Source of the DNA: Frigidibacter sp. RF13
Lineage (GTDB): Bacteria > Pseudomonadota > Alphaproteobacteria > Rhodobacterales > Rhodobacteraceae
DNA length: 64,000 bases
Reading direction: 5' to 3'
NCBI RefSeq assembly: GCF_026626305.1
Contig: NZ_JAPNUE010000003.1
Location: forward strand, 124,001 to 188,000
The notes under the pieces were generated by a model. It had not been told where the DNA came from. It saw only the letters and a program-made list of their open reading frames with translations, and did not search any database. Both the position numbers and the translations under genes were made by a program. Positions 54,983-64,000 of the stretch are shown here, piece after piece; within the stretch, counting starts at the first letter, position 1, and each line of letters begins with the position of its first letter.

Positions 54983-56578
54983 ATGACGGGTCAGAACAGC
55001 CAAGCCGCGCCGACCGCGCGCAGTGCACGCGCCGCCAGAAGCGGTGGCCGGGATGCCCGGCGCGCGGCGCGGGCGGCGATGGTCGCGGCGGATGTGGTGC
55101 GCCCTGGGATGGCGGGCGGGCAATACCGGCCACTCGGCGATCGCGACATGGCGCGGATCCATGAAACCGCGCTCGATGTGCTGGAACGGATCGGCATGGC
55201 CGACCCGATCCCCGCAACATTGAAGCGTGCGCTCGATGCCGGATGCTGGCTGAATGCGCATGGACGCCTTTGCTTTCCGCGGGCGCTGGTCGAGGATGTG
55301 GTGGCCGCGCAGGCCCGCGCCTTCCCGATCTTCGCCCGCGATCCCGCGCATGACCGGATGGTTGGCGAGGAGCGCGTGCACTTCTGCACGGCGGGCGAGG
55401 CGGTTCAGGTGATCGATTTCCGGACCGGCGAGCACCGGCCCTCGACCCTTCTCGACCTTTACGATTATTTCCGTCTGGCCGACCGGCTGGACCATATCCA
55501 CCATGTCGGCCAGCCGATCGTTGCGACCGATATCGAGGATATCCGCGCGCATAATCTTTCCGTTGCCTATGCCGGAATGGCAGGCACCACGAAAAGTTTC
55601 GGCTTTTCCATGGCGAATGCCGAACATGTCGACGAGGTCGTGGCGCTTGCCGATATGGTTCTGGGCGAGGAGGGGGCTTTCCTGAAGCGTCCCTTCTTCC
55701 AGGTCGGGCACTGCCCGGTGGTCTCGCCCCTGCGGTTTGGCACCGATACGAGCGCGGTACAGGTGCGCTGCGCCGAGCTTGGCATCGTCTCTGACATGTG
55801 TGTGGCGCCGCAGGCGGGTGCGACCGCGCCTGCCGCGCTTGCGGGTGCGCTGGTACAGGCCTGCGCCGAGACGCTCGCCGCGCTCGTTCAGGTCCATCTG
55901 ACCCGCAAGGGCGCGAAGATGTTCTTCGGCAACTGGGTTTTCGTATCGGACCTTCGCACGGGAGCCTTCACCGGCGGCTCGGGCGAGGAGGCGGTCCTGA
56001 TGGCGGGCGCGGCGCAGATGGCGCGCTTTTACGACCTGCCGGGATCGGTGGCGGCGGGTATGACGGATTCGAAGGCGCTCGATTATCAGGCGGGGTTCGA
56101 AAAGGGGCTGACCGTGGCGCTTGCAGGGCTTGCGGGCGGCAACATGGTCTATGAGGCGGCGGGGATGATGTCGTCGCTTCTGGCTACCTCGTTCGAGGCG
56201 ATGGTGATGGATAACGAGCTTCTGGGCACCGTCCAGCGGGCGCTGAGGGGGATCGAGGTGACCGACGACACCCTGTCCTACGAGGTGATGGAGGATGTGG
56301 TGCTGAGGGGTCCGAACCATTACCTCGGCCATGCGCAGACGCTGAGCCTCATGCAGTCGGAATTCCTCTACCCCGAGGTCGCCGACCGCCAGACGCTCTC
56401 CAACTGGGCCTCGATGGGGCGCCCGACGATCATGGATCATGCGCGGGGACGGGTGCAAGAGATCCTCGGCAGCCATTACCCGTCGCTGACCGACCCCGGG
56501 CGCGACGCGGCGATCCGGGCACGCTTTCCGATCCGGCTGGCGCCTGGCGACATGCAGGCAGAGTGCGGCCGCTGGTGA
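54983..56578 (+). CDS. trimethylamine-methyltransferase (MttB) family protein
   Basis: 531 residues. An Arg/Ala-rich N-terminal segment (S-G-G-R-D-A-R-R-A-A-R-A-A) is followed by the MttB TIM-barrel region. There is no in-frame amber codon, so it is one of the non-pyrrolysine members, which act on quaternary amines such as glycine betaine rather than trimethylamine. These enzymes pass methyl groups to a corrinoid protein; no corrinoid partner or activating protein is encoded nearby. Substrate is unproven. A TetR-like operator lies upstream. Confidence 0.82.
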   Translation: MTGQNSQAAPTARSARAARSGGRDARRAARAAMVAADVVRPGMAGGQYRPLGDRDMARIHETALDVLERIGMADPIPATLKRALDAGCWLNAHGRLCFPRALVEDVVAAQARAFPIFARDPAHDRMVGEERVHFCTAGEAVQVIDFRTGEHRPSTLLDLYDYFRLADRLDHIHHVGQPIVATDIEDIRAHNLSVAYAGMAGTTKSFGFSMANAEHVDEVVALADMVLGEEGAFLKRPFFQVGHCPVVSPLRFGTDTSAVQVRCAELGIVSDMCVAPQAGATAPAALAGALVQACAETLAALVQVHLTRKGAKMFFGNWVFVSDLRTGAFTGGSGEEAVLMAGAAQMARFYDLPGSVAAGMTDSKALDYQAGFEKGLTVALAGLAGGNMVYEAAGMMSSLLATSFEAMVMDNELLGTVQRALRGIEVTDDTLSYEVMEDVVLRGPNHYLGHAQTLSLMQSEFLYPEVADRQTLSNWASMGRPTIMDHARGRVQEILGSHYPSLTDPGRDAAIRARFPIRLAPGDMQAECGRW

Positions 56579-56628
56579 GGCTTGCCGGTACCTCCGCGCC
56601 CGCCTAGGGTCGGGCGCGAGGAGGCCCC

Positions 56629-57030
56629 ATGTCCCATATCTTCCCGATCCGCGTCTATTACGAGGATACCGACCTCGCGGGGATCGTCTATTATGCCAAC
56701 TACCTGAAGTTCATCGAGCGCGGCCGGACGGAATGGGTCAGGTCGCTTGGCGTCGATCAAGGGCGGCTGAAGCGCGAGGAAGGGATCGTCTTTGCCGTGC
56801 GGCGGGTCGAGGCGGACTATCTGAAACCGGCGCGGTTCGACGATGAGTTGACCGTGGTCACACGACCGGTTGGTGCGACCGGCGCGCGCATCCAGCTGGA
56901 ACAGGAGGTGCTGCGGGGGGGCGAGCGGCTATTCACCGCACAGGTGACGCTCGTCTGCCTGACCGAGACCGGTCAGGCGGCGCGGCTCCCCGCTGAGGTG
57001 CGCCAGGCTTTGTTCCCGGCGGTTCACTGA
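56629..57030 (+). CDS. ybgC: tol-pal-associated acyl-CoA thioesterase YbgC
   Basis: 133 residues, hot-dog fold: Y-Y-E-D-T-D-L-A-G-I-V-Y-Y-A-N-Y (residues 10-25) with the catalytic Asp, then G-R-T-E-W. Hydrolyses short acyl-CoA or acyl-ACP and is usually first in the tol-pal operon. Here a 373-base gap with a family A repeat separates it from tolQ, so it may have a transcript of its own. Confidence 0.93.
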   Translation: MSHIFPIRVYYEDTDLAGIVYYANYLKFIERGRTEWVRSLGVDQGRLKREEGIVFAVRRVEADYLKPARFDDELTVVTRPVGATGARIQLEQEVLRGGERLFTAQVTLVCLTETGQAARLPAEVRQALFPAVH

Positions 57031-57403
57031 AGAGTTTCGTCCGGGCTTCGCCCGGCCGACCCGCCGGGGGGGCGCCGCCCCCCGTACCCCCCGGAGTATT
57101 TTCGGACAGAACGTGGGCACGAGCTTCATCTACGTTCTGTCGCCAAAAACTCCCGCCGGAGGCGCGCCGAGTGGCCCGCGCGGCACGCGCGGGCCGCGAG
57201 ATGAAAGGCGTGCCGCGCCCTTCTCGGCGCGGCTCCGATGGATCAGGTAGGGCCGGGCCGAAGCACGATGTTTCAGGAGATTTCAACGGCAGGCATGCGA
57301 TCGGCGGATTTCCGGTGCGCCCCGTTTCCTTCGCCAAGAAAGCACGCTAGACTCGCGTCAAATCAGAGCTGCCGGAAGAGGCGGCCCAGAAGCGAGCAGA
57401 GTT
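57031..57403. other. intergenic region ybgC-tolQ
   Basis: 373 bases with no gene. The left half is a family A repeat (57036-57155). The right half (57156-57403) shows no repeat; a weak -10-like TAGACT is at 57348-57353 with a poor -35, a possible tolQ promoter. Nothing else was recognised. Confidence 0.6.
57036..57155. repeat. dispersed repeat family A, inverted copy with both half-sites (A6)
   Basis: Reads in reverse to the other copies: GTTTCGTCCGGGC stem, GGCCGACCCGCC, a G/C stem, then GGAGTATTT (57093-57101), GACAGAACGT (57105-57114), a loop, ACGTTCTGTC (57132-57141) and a decayed CAAAAACTCC. Same nested inverted design as the copy at 2801-2861. Confidence 0.75.
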
Positions 57404-58102
57404 ATGGAAACCACAACACTTGCCCAGCACGCGGCGGAGATCGATTTCTCCTTGCTCGCGCTTTTCGCGCGCGCCTCGTTCATCGTGAAGATCGTGATGC
57501 TGATGCTCACCGTCGCCTCAGTCTGGTCCTGGGCGATCATCGTCCAGAAATTCATCACCTACCGCAAGGCGCGGGCCGAGGCGGGCCTCTTTGATCAGGC
57601 CTTCTGGTCGGGTGAGCCTTTGGACGAGCTCTTTGACAAGATCGGATCGGCGCCGCAGGGCGGGTCGGAGGCGATCTTCGCCTCCGGCATGATCGAATGG
57701 CGCCGCAGCCACCGGCAGGATGGCGCCTTGATCGCGGGCGCGCAGGCGCGGATCGACCGGTCGATGGATGTGGCGATCCAGAAAGAGACCGAGGATCTGA
57801 CGCGCGGCCTGCCGTTCCTTGCGACCGTGGGCTCCACGGCTCCCTTCATCGGGCTCTTCGGCACGGTCTGGGGGATCAAGGTCGCCTTCGAGCAGATTGC
57901 GATCAGCCAGAATACCTCGCTCGCCGTCGTTGCCCCCGGCATCGCCGAGGCGCTGGTCGCGACCGCGCTTGGCCTGCTCGCGGCGATCCCGGCCGTCATC
58001 TTCTACAACAAGCTTTCGACCGACAGCGACCGGATCATCGGCGGCTACGAGGCCTTTGCCGACGAATTCGCCACCATCCTGTCGCGCCAGTTGGACGCCT
58101 GA
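57404..58102 (+). CDS. tolQ: Tol-Pal system proton channel subunit TolQ
   Basis: 232 residues. Three membrane segments; S-T-A-P-F-I-G-L-F-G-T-V-W-G-I in the second and A-I-P-A-V-I-F-Y-N-K in the third are the MotA/TolQ/ExbB signature. With TolR it harvests proton motive force to drive outer-membrane constriction at division. First of the tolQ-tolR-tolA-tolB-pal-ybgF unit. Confidence 0.96.
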   Translation: METTTLAQHAAEIDFSLLALFARASFIVKIVMLMLTVASVWSWAIIVQKFITYRKARAEAGLFDQAFWSGEPLDELFDKIGSAPQGGSEAIFASGMIEWRRSHRQDGALIAGAQARIDRSMDVAIQKETEDLTRGLPFLATVGSTAPFIGLFGTVWGIKVAFEQIAISQNTSLAVVAPGIAEALVATALGLLAAIPAVIFYNKLSTDSDRIIGGYEAFADEFATILSRQLDA

Positions 58103-58105
58103 GCC

Positions 58106-58597
58106 ATGGGCGCGGGGGTGATGAAGCGCGGAGGCGGGGGCGGACGGCGCCGCCGTGGCTCGCGCGGCAAGACGGCGGTGATGAGCGAGATCAACGTCAC
58201 GCCCTTCGTGGACGTGATGCTGGTGCTTCTGATCATCTTCATGGTGGCGGCACCTTTGCTGACCGTTGGCGTGCCGCTTGAACTGCCGAAGACGGCGGCG
58301 AAGGCGGTCCCGACAGAGCAGGAGGAACCGTTGACCATCTCGGTGCAAGTCGATGGCACGATCTCCATCCAGAACACGCCGATTGCCGAGGGCGAGCTGA
58401 TTGCCAAATTGCAGGCCATCGCCGCCGAGCGGCAGGACGACAAGCTCTTTCTGCGCGCCGACGGCGCCATCCCGTACGAGCGGGTGGTGCAGGTGATGGG
58501 GGCGCTGAACAATGGCGGCTTTTCCAACATCACGCTCGTCACCGACGGCGGCGGGCCGTCGATGAACGGCGCGGGCCCGGATCAGAACGGCGGCTGA
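58106..58597 (+). CDS. tolR: Tol-Pal system protein TolR
   Basis: 163 residues. Basic Gly/Arg N-terminus, then the single membrane segment with V-T-P-F-V-D-V-M-L-V-L-L-I-I-F, which holds the proton-conducting Asp, followed by the periplasmic domain (L-F-L-R-A-D-G-A-I-P-Y-E-R-V-V). Partner of TolQ. Three bases after tolQ. The N-terminus is longer and more basic than in enterobacteria. Confidence 0.95.
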   Translation: MGAGVMKRGGGGGRRRRGSRGKTAVMSEINVTPFVDVMLVLLIIFMVAAPLLTVGVPLELPKTAAKAVPTEQEEPLTISVQVDGTISIQNTPIAEGELIAKLQAIAAERQDDKLFLRADGAIPYERVVQVMGALNNGGFSNITLVTDGGGPSMNGAGPDQNGG

Positions 58598-58598
58598 G

Positions 58599-59798
58599 AT
58601 GCTGGAGAGATGGCTTCCAGAGGACCGGGCGATGCGCATCGGTCTTTACGTCTCGGGGGCGGCGCATCTGGCGCTGATCCTCTGGGCGCTTCTGGGGGGC
58701 ATCTTCTTTACGCCGGAACCGGCGGCGGCGCCGATTGCCACCAATGTCTCGCTGATGTCCTCGGCGGAATTTGCCGAGTTGGAGGGCAGAAAGCCCACGG
58801 CGGCCGAGGAGAGCCCGCCCCAGCCGTCGGCGCCCGAGGCGAGTGTCGCGCCGCCCGCGAAGCCCAAGCCCGAGACGAAGCCCGAGCAGCAGCCCGCGCC
58901 CGATGTGACGCCGCCCGAACCTGAACAGCCGCCGGAGGTCGAGGAAACCCAGGTGGCCGAGGCCGAGGTGACCGACGCGCCGCCCGAGGAAACCACGGCG
59001 CCGACGCCCGACAGCCTGTCGCAGATCCCCGATCAACCGACCGAGAAACCGCAACCGAAGGCCGCCGAGATCGTCGCGCCCAATCCCTCGCCCGATACGC
59101 CGCCCGAAACCACGACCTCGGACACGGTGACAGAAGCGACGACGGCCGAACCCGCCCCCGAGGCGACGCCCGAGCCCCCGACCGAGGAGGCCGCGCCCAA
59201 GGATACCGGTGAGGTGCTCCTGACCGAGGACAACAAGGACAAGAAGCCGGAGACCGCCGCGCCCGCGACCTCGCCGCGCCCGCAGAAGAAGCCCGAGAAG
59301 AAGCCGGAAGAGCCGAAACCCGCGCCGGTGGAAACGGCGGAAGCGACGCCCGAGGCGCCTGCCGACGAGCCGAGCGTGAATGCCGACGATGCTGTTGCGG
59401 CGGCTTTGGGCGAAGCTTTGTCGGGTGAGGCTTCCGAAGAGCCCAAGCCGGGGACCGGCGCCGCCGATCAGGGCCCGCCTCTGACAAGCGGGGAGAAGGA
59501 CGCGCTGATCGTCGCGGTGAAGCAGTGCTGGAATGTCGGTTCCCTGTCGACAGATGCTTTGAGCACAATTGTGACTGTCTCGGTCTCGATGGGTCAGGAT
59601 GGCAAGCCCGATAGCGGCTCGATCCGGATGATCGGTGTCGAAGGCGGCACCGATGCCTCGGCCCAGCAAGCCTTCGAGGCTGGGCGTCGTGCCATTATCC
59701 GCTGTGCGAAGAATGGCTACGCTTTGCCGCCAGAGAAATACGAGCAGTGGAAAGAGATCGAGATTACCTTCGATCCGAACAAGATGAGGCTCCGTTGA
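58599..59798 (+). CDS. tolA: TolA-like envelope protein
   Basis: 399 residues. One N-terminal membrane segment (about 13-36), then some 240 residues of Pro/Glu/Ala/Thr-rich low-complexity sequence that probably spans the periplasm, and a C-terminal TolA/TonB-like domain ([23 protein letters not shown]). Connects TolQR to TolB/Pal. The stop overlaps a 32-codon frame that leads into tolB. Confidence 0.9.
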   Translation: MLERWLPEDRAMRIGLYVSGAAHLALILWALLGGIFFTPEPAAAPIATNVSLMSSAEFAELEGRKPTAAEESPPQPSAPEASVAPPAKPKPETKPEQQPAPDVTPPEPEQPPEVEETQVAEAEVTDAPPEETTAPTPDSLSQIPDQPTEKPQPKAAEIVAPNPSPDTPPETTTSDTVTEATTAEPAPEATPEPPTEEAAPKDTGEVLLTEDNKDKKPETAAPATSPRPQKKPEKKPEEPKPAPVETAEATPEAPADEPSVNADDAVAAALGEALSGEASEEPKPGTGAADQGPPLTSGEKDALIVAVKQCWNVGSLSTDALSTIVTVSVSMGQDGKPDSGSIRMIGVEGGTDASAQQAFEAGRRAIIRCAKNGYALPPEKYEQWKEIEITFDPNKMRLR

Positions 59799-59896
59799 TG
59801 GCGCAGATGGCGGGAATTTCCTCTCGCGGCAGCGGGCGGACTATGGCAGGCAGAAAGAAGACCGGCAGAGCCGGCAGAGCGAAGGGGCATTGGTAA
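59798..59896 (+). CDS. possible 32-residue mini-ORF linking tolA and tolB
   Basis: ATG at 59798-59800 overlaps the tolA stop (TGATG) and TAA at 59894-59896 overlaps the tolB ATG (TAATG). The encoded peptide starts [15 protein letters not shown], is very basic and ends G-R-A-K-G-H-W. It uses AGA three times, a rare codon in such GC-rich genomes, and holds a repeated CCGGCAGAG. It may be a real small protein or simply a translation bridge; not recognised as a known family. Confidence 0.4.
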   Translation: MAQMAGISSRGSGRTMAGRKKTGRAGRAKGHW

Positions 59897-61224
59897 TGCG
59901 GTTGAGTGGCGGACTGAAGGGCATGATGTCGGCGGCACTGCTGGGAGCGGTTTGCTGGGCTGCGCCCGCGACGGCGGAACCTTTGCGCATCACGATCGAG
60001 GATGGCGTGATCGAGCCTTTGCCCTTCGCCGCACCTACTTTCATCGACGAAGGCGGCGCGGGCGATATCGCGCGGGCGATGACGGATGTGATCGCGGCCG
60101 ACCTGCAGGGAACGGGGCTTTTCGCGCAAATCCCGGCGGGCGCCTTTATCAGCCAGGTCACCAGTTTCGACGCGCCTGTCTCTTACGCCGACTGGAAGGC
60201 GATCAATGCACAGGCGCTGATCGTAGGGGCGGTGTCGAACAGCGGCGGGCGGATCAATGTGAAGTTCAACCTGCACGACGTCTTTTCGGACACGACGCTG
60301 GGCGACGGGTTGCAGTTCGGCGGTGGCGAGGGAGACTGGCGGCGGATCGCGCACAAGGTGGCCGATCAGATCTATAGCCGGATCACCGGCGAAGGCCCCT
60401 ATTTCGACAGCCGGGTGGTGTTCGTTTCTGAAAGCGGGCCGAAGGATGCGCGGCAGAAGCAGCTCGCCATCATGGATTACGACGGGGCGAACGTTCAGTA
60501 TCTGACCGATGCCTCCGCAATTGTTCTGGCGCCGCGTTTCTCGGCCGCCGGAGACCGCATTCTGTATACCTCGTTTGAAACCGGCTTTCCCCGGATCAAG
60601 CTGATGGACCTCGCCACGCTGCAATCGCGCGCCATTGCCGATCTGCAGGGCAACATGACGTTTGCACCGCGCTTCTCGCCCGATGGCGATACAGTGGTGT
60701 TTTCGCTGGAAAATGGCGGTAATACAGACCTTTACGCGATGTCGCTGTCCTCGGGCCAGACAACGCAGCTGACCAACGCGCCCTCGATCGAGACGGCGCC
60801 CTCCTTCAGCCCCGATGGCAGCCAGATCGCCTTTGAAAGCGACCGCTCGGGCAACCAGCAGATCTATATCATGCCGGTCTCGGGCGGCGAGCCCGTGCGC
60901 GTGTCCTCGGGCGAGGGGCGCTATTCCACGCCGGTCTGGTCGCCGCGCGGCGATCTTGTGGCCTTCACCAAGCAGAACGGCGGGCGGTTCCATATCGGCG
61001 TGATGCGCACCGACGGCAGCGAGGAGCGGCTTCTGACCGCCTCCTACCTCGACGAGGGACCGACCTGGGCGCCGAACGGGCGGGTGATCATGTTCACCCG
61101 CGAAAGCCCCGGTGCGGCAGGCTCGGCGCAGCTCTATTCGGTCGATATCTCGGGCCGCGCGCTGAGACAGGTGCCGACGGTCGGTGCAGCCTCCGACCCG
61201 GCCTGGTCGCCCCTCTTGCCGTGA
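59896..61224 (+). CDS. tolB: Tol-Pal system beta-propeller TolB
   Basis: 442 residues from the ATG at 59896. Signal peptide at about 1-28, then an N-terminal domain ([12 protein letters not shown]...D-L-Q-G-T-G-L-F) and a six-bladed propeller with repeated F-S-P-D-G and W-S-P motifs ([23 protein letters not shown]). Periplasmic; binds Pal and TolA. Confidence 0.96.
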   Translation: MRLSGGLKGMMSAALLGAVCWAAPATAEPLRITIEDGVIEPLPFAAPTFIDEGGAGDIARAMTDVIAADLQGTGLFAQIPAGAFISQVTSFDAPVSYADWKAINAQALIVGAVSNSGGRINVKFNLHDVFSDTTLGDGLQFGGGEGDWRRIAHKVADQIYSRITGEGPYFDSRVVFVSESGPKDARQKQLAIMDYDGANVQYLTDASAIVLAPRFSAAGDRILYTSFETGFPRIKLMDLATLQSRAIADLQGNMTFAPRFSPDGDTVVFSLENGGNTDLYAMSLSSGQTTQLTNAPSIETAPSFSPDGSQIAFESDRSGNQQIYIMPVSGGEPVRVSSGEGRYSTPVWSPRGDLVAFTKQNGGRFHIGVMRTDGSEERLLTASYLDEGPTWAPNGRVIMFTRESPGAAGSAQLYSVDISGRALRQVPTVGAASDPAWSPLLP

Positions 61225-61305
61225 GGCGAAGGGGCGTTTCCAAGCGCGAAACGGGATGATAGATTGAAGGCAACCTTCGGGCAGACAAAAAAAGAGGCGG
61301 AGCAG

Positions 61306-61833
61306 ATGAACAGACTTTCCCTGATGATCCTGATGGTCGGCGCGTTGGCGCTGGCTGCCTGTAACAACCCCCAGCGCGGCTTTGGCGCGGGTGGTGCCGG
61401 TGGCCAGGGCGGCGCAGGCGCGGGCGGCATCACCTCGGGCGCGCTTGGCGATCCGAACGACCCCAATTCGGTGGCCTATTTCAATCAGCGGATCGGCGAT
61501 ACGGTGCGTTTCGCGGTCGATCAGTCGACCCTGACGCCCGAGGCGCAGGCGACCTTGACCGCGCAGGCGCAGTGGCTGAACAGCCATCCCTCCGCGACCG
61601 CGATCATCGAAGGCCATGCCGACGAACAGGGCACGCGGGAATATAACCTCGCCCTCGGCGCCCGCCGGGCGAGCGCGGTGCAGCAATATCTGATCGCGCA
61701 GGGCGTGGCCGGGACAAGGCTGAAGACCGTGTCCTACGGCAAGGAACGCCCTCTTGCGGTCTGTTCGGAAGAGAGCTGCTTTGCGCAGAACCGTCGCTCG
61801 GTCACGGTGATCGGCGCGGGCGCGGGCGTCTGA
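61306..61833 (+). CDS. pal: peptidoglycan-associated lipoprotein Pal
   Basis: 175 residues from the ATG at 61306. Lipobox L-A-L-A-A-C with Cys19, a Gly-rich linker (G-A-G-G-A-G-G-Q-G-G), then the OmpA-like domain with V-R-F-A-V-D-Q-S, I-I-E-G-H-A-D-E-Q-G-T-R-E-Y-N and A-Q-N-R-R-S-V-T. Outer-membrane end of the Tol-Pal link to peptidoglycan. Confidence 0.96.
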   Translation: MNRLSLMILMVGALALAACNNPQRGFGAGGAGGQGGAGAGGITSGALGDPNDPNSVAYFNQRIGDTVRFAVDQSTLTPEAQATLTAQAQWLNSHPSATAIIEGHADEQGTREYNLALGARRASAVQQYLIAQGVAGTRLKTVSYGKERPLAVCSEESCFAQNRRSVTVIGAGAGV

Positions 61834-61840
61834 GGTCGGC

Positions 61841-62701
61841 GTGGCGATGAAAGCCCTTTTCGCAAGACCCTTGCTGCTGGCGGCCGCACTGGCCGCCAGC
61901 GGTGTTATGGCGCAGGACAAGGCCGAAAGCCTTGCCCAGATGCGCGCCGAACTGCAGGTGCTCGCGGGCCAGCTGCAAAGCCTGCGGTCCGAGCTGGTTG
62001 CGGGCGGGCAGGCGGCGATTCAGGCGGCGGGCGGCCCGAGCGCGCTTGACCGGATGAACGCGATGGAGGCGGAATTGTCGCGGCTGACGGCGGCGACCGA
62101 GCAATTGCAGATCCGGATCGAGAAGGCGGTGGCCGACGGCACCAACCGGGTGGGCGACCTCGAGTTTCGCATCTGCGAGCTGGAAGAGGGCTGCGATCCG
62201 GCGAACCTGCCGATCACGGCGTCGATCGGCGGGGATGCGGGGGCTGCACCCGTTGCAGGCGGAGGGGCGGTGACGCCCGCGCCGAGTGCCACGCCGGATG
62301 CGCCCAAGGTTGAACTTGCGCTGAACGAGCAGGCCGATTTCGACGGGGCGAAGGCCAAGCTTGATGCGGGCGACTATCCCGGCGCCTCGCTTGGGTTCGC
62401 GCAATTCGTGGCGAATTATCCGGGCGGACCGCTGACCGGCGAGGCACAATTCCTGCAGGGCGAGGCGCTGGGTCATACCGGCGACGCGGCAGGATCGGCG
62501 CGTGCCTATCTGGCGGCCTTCTCGGGCGACCCCACCGGGCCGCGCGCGCCTGCCTCGCTTCTGAGACTGGGCGCCGCGCTCGGGCTGCTTGGCCAGACGC
62601 AGGATGCCTGCGTGACGCTGAACGAAGTGCCCGTGCGTTTCCCGCAGGCGCCGGAAGCGGCGGAAGCTCAGTCCACCATGCAAAAGCTTGGATGCCAGTG
62701 A
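61841..62701 (+). CDS. ybgF: Tol-Pal coordinator YbgF/CpoB
   Basis: 286 residues from a GTG at 61841, with GAGG five bases upstream; ATG at 61847 is an alternative. Signal peptide to about residue 24 (V-M-A-Q), an N-terminal coiled coil (E-S-L-A-Q-M-R-A-E-L-Q-V-L-A-G), a low-complexity linker and a TPR-like C-terminal part (F-L-Q-G-E-A-L). Coordinates Tol-Pal with peptidoglycan synthesis. Overlaps tilS by ten bases. Confidence 0.9.
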   Translation: MAMKALFARPLLLAAALAASGVMAQDKAESLAQMRAELQVLAGQLQSLRSELVAGGQAAIQAAGGPSALDRMNAMEAELSRLTAATEQLQIRIEKAVADGTNRVGDLEFRICELEEGCDPANLPITASIGGDAGAAPVAGGGAVTPAPSATPDAPKVELALNEQADFDGAKAKLDAGDYPGASLGFAQFVANYPGGPLTGEAQFLQGEALGHTGDAAGSARAYLAAFSGDPTGPRAPASLLRLGAALGLLGQTQDACVTLNEVPVRFPQAPEAAEAQSTMQKLGCQ

Positions 62702-63948
62702 CGGATCAGGCGGAGCTCGCGACGCTCGTCCGGACCTTCTTTACGCCCAGCCCGCCCGCGCGGCTGGGCGTTGCCGTTTCCGGCGGTGGGGATTCTGTCG
62801 CGTTGCTGCATCTGCTGAATGACTGGCGGCTGGAGGGCGGGCCCGACCTCGCGGTGGTGACTGTTGATCATGGACTGAGGCCCGAGGCGGCGGCGGAGGC
62901 CGCCGGGGTGGCGGCGGCGGCGAAGGTGCTTGGGCTGCCGCACAGAATTCTCAAATGGGAGTGCGGAGAGGAGAGCGGCAACCTGCCCGACCGCGCGCGG
63001 CGGGCGCGCTACGGGCTGATTGCCGACTGGGCGAAGGCGGTGGGGATCGGGACAGTGGCGCTTGGCCATACCGCCGACGATCAGGCCGAGACGCTTTTGA
63101 TGCGGCTGGCGCGCGGGTCGGGGGTGGACGGGCTCTCGGGCATGGCCGCCGCCCGGGATCATCGGGGTGTGCGCTGGGCCAGGCCGCTTCTGGAGGCGCG
63201 GCGGGCGGCGCTGCGCGCCTTTCTTCTGTCGCGCCGGGTGAGCTGGATCGAGGATCCGACGAACGAGGACGCGACCTATGACCGGGTGAAGGCGCGGGCG
63301 GCGCTCGCGGCGCTTGCGCCGCTTGGCGTCACAGTCGAGGGTCTTGTGGAGACGGCAGGGCGGATGGCGATGGCGCGGGCGGCGCTGGCTGCGGCTGCCG
63401 TGGCGCTGGCAAGACGCGCGGCGCGGGTCGAGGCGGGCGACGTGATCCTTGAGAGAGAGGCGCTGGCGGGTGCGGCGGAAGAGGTGCGCTACCGGCTGTT
63501 TGCACAGGCGCTGATGCTTATCTCGGGCGCTGACTACCGCCCGCGCTTTGAGGCACTGAAAGCGGCCTGCGCCACGGCGCTGGACGGAACGCGGGCGACC
63601 TTGTCGGGCTGCATCATCCTGCCGAGGAAAGGGGGCCTGCATATCACGCGCGAACCGGCGGCGGTGGCGGATGTGACGGCGCACCCCGGCGAGGTCTGGG
63701 ACGGGCGATGGCGCCTGATCGGCCCGAGCGAGCCGGGACAGGAACTGCGCGCCTTGGGCGAGGCCGGGCTTGCCGAATGCCCCGGCTGGCGAGCGACAGG
63801 ACTGCCGCGACCGTCGCTGTTGGCATCGCCCGCGGTCTGGCAGGGCGACCATCTGATCGCCGCGCCGCTGGCCGGACGGGCCGAAGGATGGGCGGCAGAG
63901 TGCCTTTATGACCGCACAAGCCTCGTTCATGGCTTAATCGTGCATTGA
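62692..63948 (+). CDS. tilS: tRNA(Ile)-lysidine synthetase
   Basis: 418 residues from the ATG at 62692. Converts C34 of tRNA-Ile(CAU) to lysidine. N-type ATP pyrophosphatase motif S-G-G-G-D-S at 30-35, followed by V-D-H-G-L-R, G-H-T-A-D-D-Q-A-E-T and R-P-L-L. Usually followed by ftsH in related genomes, but the window ends 52 bases later. Confidence 0.95.
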   Translation: MPVTDQAELATLVRTFFTPSPPARLGVAVSGGGDSVALLHLLNDWRLEGGPDLAVVTVDHGLRPEAAAEAAGVAAAAKVLGLPHRILKWECGEESGNLPDRARRARYGLIADWAKAVGIGTVALGHTADDQAETLLMRLARGSGVDGLSGMAAARDHRGVRWARPLLEARRAALRAFLLSRRVSWIEDPTNEDATYDRVKARAALAALAPLGVTVEGLVETAGRMAMARAALAAAAVALARRAARVEAGDVILEREALAGAAEEVRYRLFAQALMLISGADYRPRFEALKAACATALDGTRATLSGCIILPRKGGLHITREPAAVADVTAHPGEVWDGRWRLIGPSEPGQELRALGEAGLAECPGWRATGLPRPSLLASPAVWQGDHLIAAPLAGRAEGWAAECLYDRTSLVHGLIVH

Positions 63949-64000
63949 ACCCGGCCCGCTAATCTCTATTTTAGTCAGGAACTGCGTGGTGGCCCCCGGG

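Noticed and set aside
54983..56578. Pyrrolysine-containing trimethylamine methyltransferase
   Set aside because: The frame has no internal amber codon, so it is a non-pyrrolysine MttB homologue.

Overview
The window is a GC-rich, gene-dense piece of a chromosome from an alphaproteobacterium, most probably of the family Rhodobacteraceae. The grounds are a [2Fe-2S] ferredoxin closely resembling Rhodobacter capsulatus FdVI, a SAM-II riboswitch in front of metZ, a phosphatidylcholine synthase, two DUF1127 proteins, the hflK-hflC-DUF2065-Do protease order, and the ybgC-tolQRAB-pal-ybgF-tilS cluster. No rRNA, tRNA, insertion sequence, prophage or CRISPR array was seen. Most of the window is housekeeping. 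The species is not identified.

Layout. 1-6.5 kb: a cut-off DMT transporter, a lipoprotein, a WYL-type regulator facing a two-gene operon across a perfect inverted repeat, L-serine dehydratase (sdaA), and two paralogous glutathione S-transferases flanking what looks like a deletion scar (an mntH 3' remnant abutting a 5'-truncated EF-hand gene). 6.6-12.8 kb: rpiA, glutathione reductase, then hflK-hflC-DUF2065-Do protease (membrane protein quality control). 12.8-24.8 kb: DMT transporter, FdVI-type ferredoxin and an FG-GAP lipoprotein, purD, a Cys/Gly-tailed membrane protein overlapping xseA, an AlkB-like monooxygenase, ftsY, a DMT transporter, the septation protein YciB, and a membrane-anchored Zc3h12a/NYN-type ribonuclease. 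24.8-34 kb: SAM-II riboswitch and attenuator with metZ, folE2, the YcjX/YcjF pair and a giant DUF2339 membrane protein. 34-48.4 kb: truncated haemoglobin, FAD monooxygenase, ileS, LysR/ogt, DMT transporter, pcs, xerC-DUF484, transaldolase and priA. 48.4-57 kb: MATE transporter, prmA, DUF1127, ruvCAB, an MttB-family methyltransferase behind a TetR-like operator, and ybgC. 57.4-64 kb: the complete Tol-Pal envelope system followed by tilS.

Two families of dispersed intergenic structured repeats run through the window, nearly always just after stop codons. Family A carries ACGTTCTGTC...AAATACTCC half-sites, sometimes as a full inverted pair, followed by GC-rich stem-loops. Family B is made of two or three perfect hairpins; two copies differ by a compensated base-pair change, and one copy supplies the last codons and stop of the ycjF-like gene. 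Other points worth a second look are a 32-codon reading frame that bridges tolA and tolB with one-base overlaps at both ends, the clean operator of the WYL regulator, and the transcription attenuator behind the SAM-II aptamer. I found no convincing wholly new multi-gene system; the strongest unexplained signals are the two repeat families and the tolA-tolB mini-frame.
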